DNA from: JADGRB01 sp036267635
Lineage (GTDB): Bacteria; Myxococcota_A; Polyangia; Fen-1088
Length of the DNA: 64,000 nucleotides
Direction of reading: 5' to 3'
Assembly: GCA_036267635.1 (NCBI GenBank)
Contig: DATAVR010000047.1
Span: 62,001 to 126,000, forward strand
Shown here: positions 15,498-23,074 of the stretch, in pieces
How positions within the stretch are numbered: the first letter of the stretch is position 1
How the letters are laid out: each line of letters opens with the position of its first letter
Translations under genes and position numbers: made by a program
Notes under the pieces: model-generated
The model's input: only the letters and a program-made list of their open reading frames with translations
Told to the model about the DNA's origin: nothing
Databases searched by the model: none

Positions 15498-17204
15498 ATG
15501 AAGTCAGCCCGCGTACTTCCGCTGATATTGACCCTGGCGCTTGGCGCCTGCGCGACGCCCGAGAGCATCGACGATGACGCCGGAACGGGCGCCGGCGGCG
15601 CCTCCAACGAGGGCGGGAGCAGCGGCGCGAAGGGTGGCGCCACCGGCAGCGGCGGGACGACCGGCAGCGGTGGGACGACCGCGACCGGCGGGACCGTCGG
15701 TGAAGGCGGCAACACGGGCAGCGGTGGGACGACCGCGACCGGCAGTGGCGGCGGCACCGGGAACGGCGGCACCACCGGCCACGGCGGAACGACGGGCAGC
15801 GGCGGAGCGACGGGCAGCGGCGGAGCGACCGCGACCGGGGGCACGACGGGCAGCGGCGGGACCACCGGCAGCGGTGGCGCGACCGGCAGCGGTGGCGCGA
15901 CCGGCAGCGGTGGCGCCACTGGTAAGGGCGGGACGACCGGCAGTGGCGGGACGACCGGCAGTGGCGGGACGACCGCCACCGGCGGCGCGACGGGTACGGG
16001 CGGTGCGACCGGGACCGGCGGGACGACCGGTAAGGGTGGCGCGACCGGCGCCGGCGGGACCACGGCGACCGGGGGGACGACGGGCAAAGGTGGCGCCACC
16101 GGCACCGGGGGAGCGACCGGAACCGGCGGGACCGGCACGGGCGGAACGACCGGGACCGGCGGCGCGACGGGCACGGGCGGCACCGGCACGGGCGGCACCG
16201 GCAGCAACGCGGTCTGCAAGTTCGCGAGCGGCCTGAACGTCGCCTGGGTGAACTTCGCCAACGACATCCCCAACCCGAACCTCACGACCTTCAAGACGAT
16301 CTTCACCAACAGCGCCGCGGTGGGGGGACGCGTGATCCGCTGGTGGCTCCACACCAACGGCACGGTGACGCCCGGTTACGATTCGAGCGGGATGGCCAAG
16401 GCGCTCACCTCCGGCGCCCTCAATGACGTCGTCAACCTGGCCAACGCCGCGCACACGGCAGGCGTGGCGCTCAACATCAGTCTCTGGTCGTTCGACATGT
16501 TGCAGGGGGGCGAGAACATCTCGACCACGCTGCGCACCCAGAACCAAAATCTGCTGACCGTCGACGCCAACCGGAACGCTTACGTGACCAACGTGCTCGT
16601 TCCGCTGGTCACCGCGCTCAAGGGGAACGCCGGCGTCTACTCGTACGAGATCTTCAACGAGCCCGAGGGGATGACCACCCAGCACGGCTGGACCACGGCC
16701 AACGGCGGCACCGAGGTCGACCAGAAGTACATCCAGAAGACGGTCAACGTGCTCGCGGCGGCCATTCACTCGACCGACCCCAACGCGCGCGTGACGAGCG
16801 GCGCGCAGACCTTCGGAACCTGTTCGAACGCCAGCGGGGGAACCAACCTCTACTCGAACAGCGCGCTCACCGCCGCCGGCGGGATGTCGAACGGGACGCT
16901 CGACTTCTACGAAGTCCACTACTACACCTCGAACGGATCGGGCGTTTCCTGTTTCACGCACCCGGCGTCCAACTGGAAGCTCGACAAGAACGTGGTGATG
17001 GGCGAGTTCTACGCCATCACCACCGACGGCGTGAACGGGCCCGATACGTACACCTCGCTCTATAACAACGGCTACAACGGGGCCTGGGCCTGGAACTACA
17101 CGACCAACGACGACAGCGGCACCACGACCGACTGGCCGACGATGAAGACGCCGATGCAGAACCTCTACACGGCGCAGATGGCGACGCTGAACGCCTGCCC
17201 CTGA
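15498..17204 (+). CDS. Lipoprotein with Gly/Thr repeat linker and GH5-like glycoside hydrolase domain
   Basis: Predicted secreted, lipid-anchored polysaccharide hydrolase of 568 aa. The signal peptide ends LALGAC. Residues about 28-235 are a low-complexity linker. The C-terminal domain (about 240-568) resembles family 5 cellulases and mannanases: FASGLNVAWVNFAND, RVIRWWLHTNG, the probable acid/base Glu in YEIFNEPEG, FYEVHYYTSNGSG and the probable nucleophile Glu in NVVMGEFYAI. The substrate (mannan, cellulose or other beta-glucan) is undetermined. The ATG at 15498 follows GGAGGAAC, a strong ribosome binding site. It follows the sigma factor and its partner on the same strand. Confidence 0.78.
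   Translation: MKSARVLPLILTLALGACATPESIDDDAGTGAGGASNEGGSSGAKGGATGSGGTTGSGGTTATGGTVGEGGNTGSGGTTATGSGGGTGNGGTTGHGGTTGSGGATGSGGATATGGTTGSGGTTGSGGATGSGGATGSGGATGKGGTTGSGGTTGSGGTTATGGATGTGGATGTGGTTGKGGATGAGGTTATGGTTGKGGATGTGGATGTGGTGTGGTTGTGGATGTGGTGTGGTGSNAVCKFASGLNVAWVNFANDIPNPNLTTFKTIFTNSAAVGGRVIRWWLHTNGTVTPGYDSSGMAKALTSGALNDVVNLANAAHTAGVALNISLWSFDMLQGGENISTTLRTQNQNLLTVDANRNAYVTNVLVPLVTALKGNAGVYSYEIFNEPEGMTTQHGWTTANGGTEVDQKYIQKTVNVLAAAIHSTDPNARVTSGAQTFGTCSNASGGTNLYSNSALTAAGGMSNGTLDFYEVHYYTSNGSGVSCFTHPASNWKLDKNVVMGEFYAITTDGVNGPDTYTSLYNNGYNGAWAWNYTTNDDSGTTTDWPTMKTPMQNLYTAQMATLNACP
15588..16206 (+). repeat. GC-rich short tandem repeat encoding a Gly-Thr/Gly-Ser linker
   Basis: About 600 bases of degenerate 9- to 18-bp repeats coding for GSGGTT, GTGGAT, ATGGTT and similar units in the linker of the GH5-like lipoprotein. 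Codon variation between units argues for old expansions plus selection on the protein rather than recent slippage alone. It is not a CRISPR array: units are contiguous and there are no spacers. Confidence 0.85.
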
Positions 17205-17221
17205 CCGCGTAGACTAACGGC

Positions 17222-17797
17222 GTGCAACCGACGGCGCGGAAACGTACCCGGCTCGTCGCCGGCCTCGTCATCCTCGGTGGCGTCGGGGTGGGCGCGGCGG
17301 TCTTTTCGCGCGCCAAGCCGGTGCCGAGCGCGCCACCGTCCGTCGAGCAACCGGCCCCGGCCGCCGCGCCGCCCGCGCTCGAAGCGCCGCCGCCCGCGCC
17401 ACCGCCTGCCGCGCCCCATCCGCCGGGCCCCGATCGGTCACCCTCGACCACCGCCCCGCTGCCGGCGGCGGGGTCGGAGGCGGCGGCGCCGCTCAACGAG
17501 GCGGTGTTGATGGCGCGGCTTCGCCGGGTCGCCGGCAGCGACTTCCCGCTCGCCGTCGAGCTGGCCCGTGCCGGGAACCGCCGTTTCCCCGGCAGCCCAG
17601 ACGCGCCCGAGCGCGCGTCGATTCTGATTCACGCGCTGGCGGCCGAGGGGATGGCCACAGAGGCGCGCGGCGAGGCCGAGTATGCCGTCAACCATTATCC
17701 CGATTCGTCGTGGGTGCAGGAGATCGAGGGGTTTACCGGCGCTCATCGCCACCGAAATGTGGTGCTGACCGACGGCGGCGTCATTCAAGCGCAGTAG
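17222..17797 (+). CDS. Membrane-anchored protein with Pro/Ala linker and helical-repeat C-terminus
   Basis: Hypothetical protein of 191 aa. A GTG at 17222 is used: the short basic N-terminus (QPTARKRTR) is followed by one membrane helix (LVAGLVILGGVGVGAAVF). A Pro/Ala/Glu-rich stretch follows to about residue 85, then a helical domain (LNEAVLMARLRRVAG, LAVELARAGNRRFPGS, ARGEAEYAVNHYPDS) resembling TPR or tol-pal YbgF-type repeats. The same topology occurs at 14597-15385. It lies 17 bases after the GH5-like gene and 38 bases before pyruvate kinase. Function unknown. Confidence 0.65.
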   Translation: MQPTARKRTRLVAGLVILGGVGVGAAVFSRAKPVPSAPPSVEQPAPAAAPPALEAPPPAPPPAAPHPPGPDRSPSTTAPLPAAGSEAAAPLNEAVLMARLRRVAGSDFPLAVELARAGNRRFPGSPDAPERASILIHALAAEGMATEARGEAEYAVNHYPDSSWVQEIEGFTGAHRHRNVVLTDGGVIQAQ

Positions 17798-17835
17798 CCG
17801 ATCGCTCGCGGGGCCGCTGGAGTAAAGTCCGGGCG

Positions 17836-19176
17836 ATGTCCGAACGCCGCACGAAGATCATCGCCACCGTCGGGCCCGCGCAGGATCCGCCCGGCGCGCT
17901 CGAGCGCCTGCTCGACGCGGGCGTCGACCTCTTGCGCGTGAATCTGTCGCACGCGCCGCCGCGCGCGCAGGCGGCCCGGGTCCGCCGCGCGCGCGCCCAT
18001 CGCCCCGACGTCGCCGTGCTGGTCGATCTGGCGGGCCCCAAGCTGCGCCTGGCCGATCTTCCCGCCGACCTGAACGTCAAGATGGGAGACGTGCTGACGC
18101 TGGGGGCCGGCGGCGTGCCGGTCGGCGATCCGTCGCTCTACGATCGCGTGAGCGTCGGCGATCCGATCTTCATCGCCGACGGCACGATAGATCTCGTCGT
18201 CACCGAGGTCCGCGCCGATCGGGTGGTCTGCCAGGTTCGGGTCGGCGGCATGCTGCGCTCCCGCAAGGGGATCAACCTGCCGCGCGACGGCTCGTCGCTC
18301 CCCGCGCTCACCGACAAGGATCGCGCCGACCTGGCTGACCTCGACGTGCTGGCGCCCGACTTCGTGGCGATCTCGTACGTCCGCCACGAGCGCGATATCG
18401 CCGAGGCGCGGGGGCTCACCAAGCTGCCGCTGGTGGCGAAGATCGAGAAGCAGCAGGCGCTCGAACGGCTGGACGCCATCGTCGCGGCCGCCGACGCCAT
18501 CATGGTGGCGCGCGGCGATCTGGGGGTGGAGATCCCCATCGAGCGGGTGCCGGCCACGCAGAAGCGGATCATCCGCGCCGCCAACCGCGCCGGGCGGCCG
18601 GTCATCACCGCGACGCAGATGTTGATGTCGATGGTCTCGAGCCCGCTGCCGACCCGCGCCGAGGTGACCGACGTGGCGAACGCCGTGCTCGACGGGACCG
18701 ACGCGGTGATGCTCTCCGAGGAGACGGCGGTCGGGCACGATCCGCCCGCCGCGGTGAACATGATGATCCGCCTCCTGGTCGAGACCGAGCCGCTCCTGCC
18801 GCCGCACGAGGGGCCGGTCCGCTCGGAGATGGCCAACGCGCTCGCCCACGCGGCGGCCAACCTGGCGGACGATCTCGACGCTGCCGCCATCATCGTCCCC
18901 ACGCGGACCGGCGACAGCGCGCAGCGCCTGGCCGCCTTTCGACCGCGCCGGCCGATCCTCGCCTACAGCCGGGTGTCGGAGACGACGCGCCGGCTGCACC
19001 TGACCTGGGGCGTGCGCGCCATCGAGCTGCCGGTCGCGGAGGGGAGCGATCCATTGTCAGCGACGCTGGAGGCCGCGCGCCGGGACCTGCCGCCCGGCTC
19101 GCGCGCGGTGCTGCTGGACATCGCGCCCCGGGGGGCCGTCGCGGTGCCGTCGCTGGTCAACGCGATCACCTTTTGA
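17836..19176 (+). CDS. pyk: Pyruvate kinase
   Basis: Transfers phosphate from phosphoenolpyruvate to ADP in glycolysis; 446 aa. Recognisable motifs are KIIATVGPA at the start, LLRVNLSHA, the Mg2+/catalytic segment VAKIEKQQALERLDAIV with the conserved lysine, MVARGDLGVEIP, ITATQMLMSM and DAVMLSEETAVG. The protein is somewhat shorter than typical bacterial enzymes, and the usual phosphate-binding NFSHG is varied to NLSHA. The C-terminal domain is present. The ATG at 17836 is the first start giving the conserved N-terminus. It may be a divergent second pyruvate kinase of the organism. Confidence 0.9.
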   Translation: MSERRTKIIATVGPAQDPPGALERLLDAGVDLLRVNLSHAPPRAQAARVRRARAHRPDVAVLVDLAGPKLRLADLPADLNVKMGDVLTLGAGGVPVGDPSLYDRVSVGDPIFIADGTIDLVVTEVRADRVVCQVRVGGMLRSRKGINLPRDGSSLPALTDKDRADLADLDVLAPDFVAISYVRHERDIAEARGLTKLPLVAKIEKQQALERLDAIVAAADAIMVARGDLGVEIPIERVPATQKRIIRAANRAGRPVITATQMLMSMVSSPLPTRAEVTDVANAVLDGTDAVMLSEETAVGHDPPAAVNMMIRLLVETEPLLPPHEGPVRSEMANALAHAAANLADDLDAAAIIVPTRTGDSAQRLAAFRPRRPILAYSRVSETTRRLHLTWGVRAIELPVAEGSDPLSATLEAARRDLPPGSRAVLLDIAPRGAVAVPSLVNAITF

Positions 19177-19211
19177 GAAATCACGGGCGTGAAGTGAAGT
19201 AACGTCCCGCC

Positions 19212-20111
19212 GTGCATCGCGCCGACGAGGTCAAGCGGATCCGCGAACCGGGCGCCGACTACGAGATCCGGATCGTCGGCGATCGCCGGATGCCGCTGCG
19301 CGACTTCTACCACGCGCTCCTGGAGCGCCCCTGGTGGGTCAGCATCGCGGCCATCAGCGGCGCCTTCCTCTTCGCCAACGTGATCTTCGGCCTCGCCTAC
19401 CTGATCGTGGGTGGCGTGGCGCACGCGCGGCCGGAGTCGTTCCGCGACGCCTTCTTCTTCAGCGTGCAGACGATGGGGACGGTCGGCTACGGCGCGATGT
19501 TCCCCGATTCGACCGGCGCCAACCTGGTGGTCACCACGGAGGCGATCACCGGGCTCACGCTGACCGCGCTGGCGACCGGCCTCGTGTTCGCCAAGTTCTC
19601 GCGCTCGACGGCGCGGCTCATCTTCACCGAGAAGGCGACCATCGCCCCGCTGAACGGGGTCCCCACGCTCTCGCTCCGGCTGGGGAACGAGCGCGGGAAC
19701 CAGATCGTCGACGCCCAGCTCAAGGTGGTGCTGGTGCGCACCGAGCAGACCAGCGAGGGAAAGCTCTTCTACCGGATGCTCGATCTGCCGCTCACCCGCC
19801 AGCGCGCGCTGTCGCTGTCGCGCTCCTGGAACGCGCTCCACGTCATCGATCGGGAGAGCCCGCTTTTCGGCGAGACCCCGGCGTCGCTGGCGGCCAAGGA
19901 GGTCGAGCTGCAGGTGCAGGTGATCGGGCTCGATGACGCGACGATGCAGATGGTGCACGGTGGCCACCGCTACTTCGCGCGCGACATCCTCTGGGGGCAC
20001 CGGCTCGCCGACGTTCTCAGCGAGACGCCCGACGGTCACCTGCTGCTCGACCTGCGCAAGTTCCACGAGGTCGAACCGACCGAGCCGTCGGCGGAGTTCC
20101 CTTACCCGTAG
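19212..20111 (+). CDS. Inward-rectifier (KirBac-type) potassium channel
   Basis: Homologue of bacterial Kir channels, 299 aa. A cytoplasmic slide-helix region leads to membrane helix 1 (PWWVSIAAISGAFLFANVIFG, about residues 40-60), a pore helix (FRDAFFFSVQTMG), the selectivity filter TVGYG at 90-94, and membrane helix 2 (LVVTTEAITGLTLTALATG). The remaining half is the immunoglobulin-like cytoplasmic domain (PTLSLRLGNERGNQIVDAQL, YYRMLDLPL-like segment, RYFARDILWGHRLADVL). A GTG at 19212 is used. Probably tetrameric in the inner membrane; ligand unknown. It ends 15 bases from the convergent FG-GAP gene. Confidence 0.93.
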   Translation: MHRADEVKRIREPGADYEIRIVGDRRMPLRDFYHALLERPWWVSIAAISGAFLFANVIFGLAYLIVGGVAHARPESFRDAFFFSVQTMGTVGYGAMFPDSTGANLVVTTEAITGLTLTALATGLVFAKFSRSTARLIFTEKATIAPLNGVPTLSLRLGNERGNQIVDAQLKVVLVRTEQTSEGKLFYRMLDLPLTRQRALSLSRSWNALHVIDRESPLFGETPASLAAKEVELQVQVIGLDDATMQMVHGGHRYFARDILWGHRLADVLSETPDGHLLLDLRKFHEVEPTEPSAEFPYP

Positions 20112-20126
20112 CGCGCAGGGCGCCGG

Positions 20127-21779
20127 TCAATCGAGCGCCAGGCCGAATCCGTCGCCGCGGCAGCCGCCGGGCGGCGGGGGAAGATCGGGATCGAGGAGCA
20201 CGCTCGTGGGCGTCGTGTCGACAACGACGCCGCCACGGTAGAGATAGACCTCGCCCGAGCAGACGGAATCGAAATTGCCGTAGATGTTTGCGACGGCGAG
20301 GTCGGGGAACCCGTCGCCGTCCAGATCTCCGGCTGCCGCCACGGCGCCGCCGGTGTACGGGTTGCCGCCGAGATCGCTGAGGCCGGGGAGCTCGCTGACC
20401 CGCGTGGCTGGACAGCCGCCGAAAAACAGCGCCGCACGGTTGTTCCGAGGATCGCCGACCAAAAGATCGTCGTAACCGTCGCCGTCCGCATCTCCCACGT
20501 CGGCGACCGCATCTCCGTTGGGGGGCGCTGGGCCGACGCCCTTCGGGCCCGGCGGCAGCGCGGGGAGCGGACCGTCGCAAGCCGCGGCGCCCGGGGTCGT
20601 CGGGCTGGAGAAGAGCTCCAGGCGCGGGGCCGTGGCGCCCGGTCCCAGGTCGACGAGGAGGCTGGCGCTTCCGAGGCCGTTGGCGTTCCAGGGGCAGGCG
20701 ATCGCGCCCCGTCCTCCGCCGGCGGGGATTGGCCGCGGCCCACTTCCACCGAAGGGGCCGTTCGGGCCGCCCGGAAGCAGATGGTCGTCCGAGGTGACGA
20801 GATCGGCGTAGCCGTCGGAGTCGAAGTCGCAGGTTGCCACGACGGTGGGATCGTTGATGTACGTTTGCGCACTCCCCTCGCCGAGAGACGGTCCGTACGA
20901 GACGACGTAGGTCCCCGACGGCTCTCCCCAGTAGGCCTGGAAGAGATCTGCCATTCCGTCGCCGTTCAGATCGCTCGCCAGCAGCGTCCAGAGAGAGCTT
21001 CCCGCGGAGGCCGAGTCCGCGATCTCCAGCGCCGGATCGGTGGCGGGCGACGCGCCGCCGAAATAGATCCGCACGCTGTCGCCGCTCTCTCGCTCCACGC
21101 CGACCGCCAGATCCGCGTATCCATCACCGTTCAGATCGCCCAGCCAGCGCAGATGGCGGAAACCGAACCCCTCGTCGAGGGGGGACGGCGACGCGTCTCC
21201 CCGAATGGTCCAACCGGCAGAGACCGGCAGGGCGGGGCCGCCGAAGTAGACAAACACGGCGTTGGGGGTCGAGCCCCCGGCGGCCACTGCCAGGTCCGCA
21301 TAGCCGTCGCCGTTGAAGTCCTGTCGCTGTCGCCCGACGTCGACGTAGTTGGTGCGTGACCACGACCCACAGGCGCCGGAGGCGTCGCAGCTCCGGACGC
21401 GCCACATATACCGGCGGCCGACCGGGGGTGTCATGGAGACCGGAAGATCGGCGGATGGGACGAAGGCGCTGTCGGTGGTCTGCGCGTCGATCTCGGGCGT
21501 CGGGAACGAACAGCCGCCGGGCAGGGGGCTCAGGCAAGAGTCGTCGATCTGGATCTCGTATCCGGCGGCACCCGGCACCGGGCTCCAACGAAACTGCGGG
21601 CGCAGGGGATTGGGCGCCGCCCGGGGCGACCAGACGCTGCCGGTCTCTTGCCCCTGATAGGGCGCCAGCAGCGTGGGGACGTCGGCCGTCGCCCTGTGGC
21701 TGCCGTCGCACCCCGCGAACGTCGCCCCCGCGATCGCCGAGAGTCCGACCGTGCACAGAGCCGCGCGCCGCCGTCGCAT
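20127..21779 (-). CDS. FG-GAP/VCBS repeat lipoprotein
   Basis: Secreted lipoprotein of 550 aa. The ATG at 21779 gives MRRRRAALCTVGLSAIAG and a lipobox FAGC; an upstream in-frame ATG at 21815 would place a second Cys-rich stretch before the signal peptide. Residues about 45-135 look like a fibronectin-III-type domain (FRWSPVPGAAGYEIQIDD, YMWRVRSCD). After that come at least six Ca2+-binding FG-GAP repeats: DFNGDGYADLAV, DLNGDGYADLAV, DLNGDGMADLFQ, DFDSDGYADLVT, DADGDGYDDLLV and DLDGDGFPDLAV. These form integrin-alpha-like propellers. Surface adhesion or ligand binding is plausible; the partner is unknown. Confidence 0.88.
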   Translation of the reverse strand: MRRRRAALCTVGLSAIAGATFAGCDGSHRATADVPTLLAPYQGQETGSVWSPRAAPNPLRPQFRWSPVPGAAGYEIQIDDSCLSPLPGGCSFPTPEIDAQTTDSAFVPSADLPVSMTPPVGRRYMWRVRSCDASGACGSWSRTNYVDVGRQRQDFNGDGYADLAVAAGGSTPNAVFVYFGGPALPVSAGWTIRGDASPSPLDEGFGFRHLRWLGDLNGDGYADLAVGVERESGDSVRIYFGGASPATDPALEIADSASAGSSLWTLLASDLNGDGMADLFQAYWGEPSGTYVVSYGPSLGEGSAQTYINDPTVVATCDFDSDGYADLVTSDDHLLPGGPNGPFGGSGPRPIPAGGGRGAIACPWNANGLGSASLLVDLGPGATAPRLELFSSPTTPGAAACDGPLPALPPGPKGVGPAPPNGDAVADVGDADGDGYDDLLVGDPRNNRAALFFGGCPATRVSELPGLSDLGGNPYTGGAVAAAGDLDGDGFPDLAVANIYGNFDSVCSGEVYLYRGGVVVDTTPTSVLLDPDLPPPPGGCRGDGFGLALD

Positions 21780-21871
21780 TTTGATTGCCGATGAGCTGCA
21801 AGCAGCGATCCCCATCAGAACCGCGCCGAATATGGGCTCCAGGGCGGGTCGAGGGACCGAGCGGGCAACTT

Positions 21872-21891
21872 CGTTGGCCGGTCCGCCAACG
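21872..21891. promoter_or_regulatory. Inverted repeat in divergent promoter region
   Basis: CGTTGGC and GCCAACG form a perfect 7-bp inverted repeat around CGGTCC. It lies between the divergent FG-GAP lipoprotein gene and the HAD gene, 10 bases from a second, longer palindrome. It may be an operator or a leader hairpin. Confidence 0.5.
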
Positions 21892-21901
21892 TGGGTGTAT
21901 G

Positions 21902-21921
21902 GTCCGCGAGATCTCGCGGAC
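21902..21921. promoter_or_regulatory. Perfect 20-bp palindrome immediately before a start codon
   Basis: GTCCGCGAGATCTCGCGGAC is an exact 20-bp palindrome ending one base before the ATG at 21923 of the HAD hydrolase gene. As DNA it is a candidate dimer-binding operator; as RNA it would fold over the ribosome binding region. If translation began at the upstream ATG (21899) the palindrome would be coding. Confidence 0.6.
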
Positions 21922-21922
21922 G

Positions 21923-22573
21923 ATGGAGTCCCTGCAGGCAATCCTCTTCGACAACGACGGCGTGCTCGTCGACACCGAGGCGCTCTACTTTCGGGCCAAC
22001 CGCGAGGCGCTGGCCAGCGTGGGGGCGGTCCTCGACGAGGCGACCTACGTCGAGTGTTTGCTGCGCGAGGGGGTGGGGGTCTGGCACCTGGCCGAGGCGC
22101 GCGGTGTTTCGCCGGCCGGGATCGAGGCGCTGCGCGCCCTGCGCGATCGCCGCTACTTCGAGCTGGTCGACGAGGCGGAGATCGTCATCCCCGGCGTCGC
22201 CGACCTTCTCCCCAGTCTGGCGGCGCGCTATCGACTGGGGATCGTCACCAGCTCGGAGCCGGGGCCGTTCGCGCGCACGCACGCACGCACCGGTCTTTTG
22301 CCCCACTTCGAGTTCGCGCTTACCCGGGTCGACTACGAGCAGTCGAAGCCGCATCCCGAGCCGTATCTCACGGCCGTCGCCCGCCTGGGGCTGGCCCCCG
22401 CGCGTTGCCTGGTGATCGAGGACTCCGAGCGCGGCCTGCGCGCCGCGAAGGCGGCGGGCCTCGCCTGTTGGGTGATCCCTTCGGGGCTGACCGCCTCGGG
22501 CAACTTCGCCGCCGCCGACGCCGTGCTCTCCGATCTGGCGGCCGCCGTCGCCAGGCTGCTCCGCGAGCGGTGA
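21923..22573 (+). CDS. HAD-IA phosphatase / phosphoglucomutase-like hydrolase
   Basis: Predicted sugar-phosphate phosphatase or beta-phosphoglucomutase-like enzyme, 216 aa. Motif I is FDNDGVLVDTEALYF with the nucleophile Asp and the acid/base Asp; a helical cap follows; motif II is IVTSSEPG; motif III Lys lies in YEQSKPHPEPY; motif IV is CLVIEDSERGLRAAKAAG. The ATG at 21923 puts motif I at the usual distance from the N-terminus; an ATG at 21899 would add eight residues and span a palindrome. No clear Shine-Dalgarno sequence is visible, since the palindrome occupies its place. Substrate unknown. Confidence 0.85.
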   Translation: MESLQAILFDNDGVLVDTEALYFRANREALASVGAVLDEATYVECLLREGVGVWHLAEARGVSPAGIEALRALRDRRYFELVDEAEIVIPGVADLLPSLAARYRLGIVTSSEPGPFARTHARTGLLPHFEFALTRVDYEQSKPHPEPYLTAVARLGLAPARCLVIEDSERGLRAAKAAGLACWVIPSGLTASGNFAAADAVLSDLAAAVARLLRER

Positions 22574-22577
22574 GCCG

Positions 22578-23072
22578 CTACGAAGTCGGCTCCTTGTCGG
22601 CGACGAACGCCGCGCCGTAGATGGCGATGCTCGCCCGATCCTCGCTGGCGTCACCCGCGGTCGCGCTGTCGGTCGCGGCGTCGGTGGCTCCTTGGCCGCC
22701 GGCGTCGTTCGCGCCGCCGCTGCCGCCGGTGCCGACGTCGCCGCCCGTCCCGACGTTGCCTCCGCTGCCCCCGGCACCGCCAATCCCGACAATGATTGGC
22801 GCGCCGTACGCCGCCACGACGCGCGATCCGTCGTACGACGGGGCAGCGTCCTTCTTTTCGACTCCGATGGCGTCGTTGGCGCTGCAGGCCGCCGCGCCCA
22901 TCAGCGCCGCGCCCGCCGTCACCAAGGCCGCGCGCCCCAGACGACGCAGCGGCGGCTCAGGGGGGCGCGCGGCGCGGAATGATTGCGGGAGCGCGGCCGC
23001 GCAGAACGGGCAGGCCGTCTCGGCGACGTCGACGTGACGGTTGCAGGCGGGGCAGGGCAGAAGGTGGCTCAT
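22578..23072 (-). CDS. Zinc-ribbon protein with Gly-rich tail and AYG/IYG motifs, partner of a radical SAM enzyme
   Basis: Unusual 164-residue protein. A Cys4 zinc ribbon (C7, C10, C21, C24: CPAC and CPFC) is followed by a hydrophobic helix or late signal (LVTAGAALMGAAAC, Cys63). The exported part has VVAAYGAPIIVGIGG, a Gly-rich GGNVGTGGDVGTGG stretch, an Asp/Ala/Thr stretch and a closing ASIAIYGAAF. The tyrosine motifs lie near residues 89 and 152. GAGGAG lies ten bases before the ATG at 23072, and the upstream radical SAM gene ends two bases away. It may be the substrate of that enzyme, which would make it a post-translationally modified peptide; this is inference. Confidence 0.7.
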   Translation of the reverse strand: MSHLLPCPACNRHVDVAETACPFCAAALPQSFRAARPPEPPLRRLGRAALVTAGAALMGAAACSANDAIGVEKKDAAPSYDGSRVVAAYGAPIIVGIGGAGGSGGNVGTGGDVGTGGSGGANDAGGQGATDAATDSATAGDASEDRASIAIYGAAFVADKEPTS

Positions 23073-23074
23073 GG

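Noticed and set aside
15588..16206. Possible CRISPR-like repeat array
   Set aside because: Units are contiguous, short, in frame and code for a Gly-Thr linker; there are no spacers and no cas genes.
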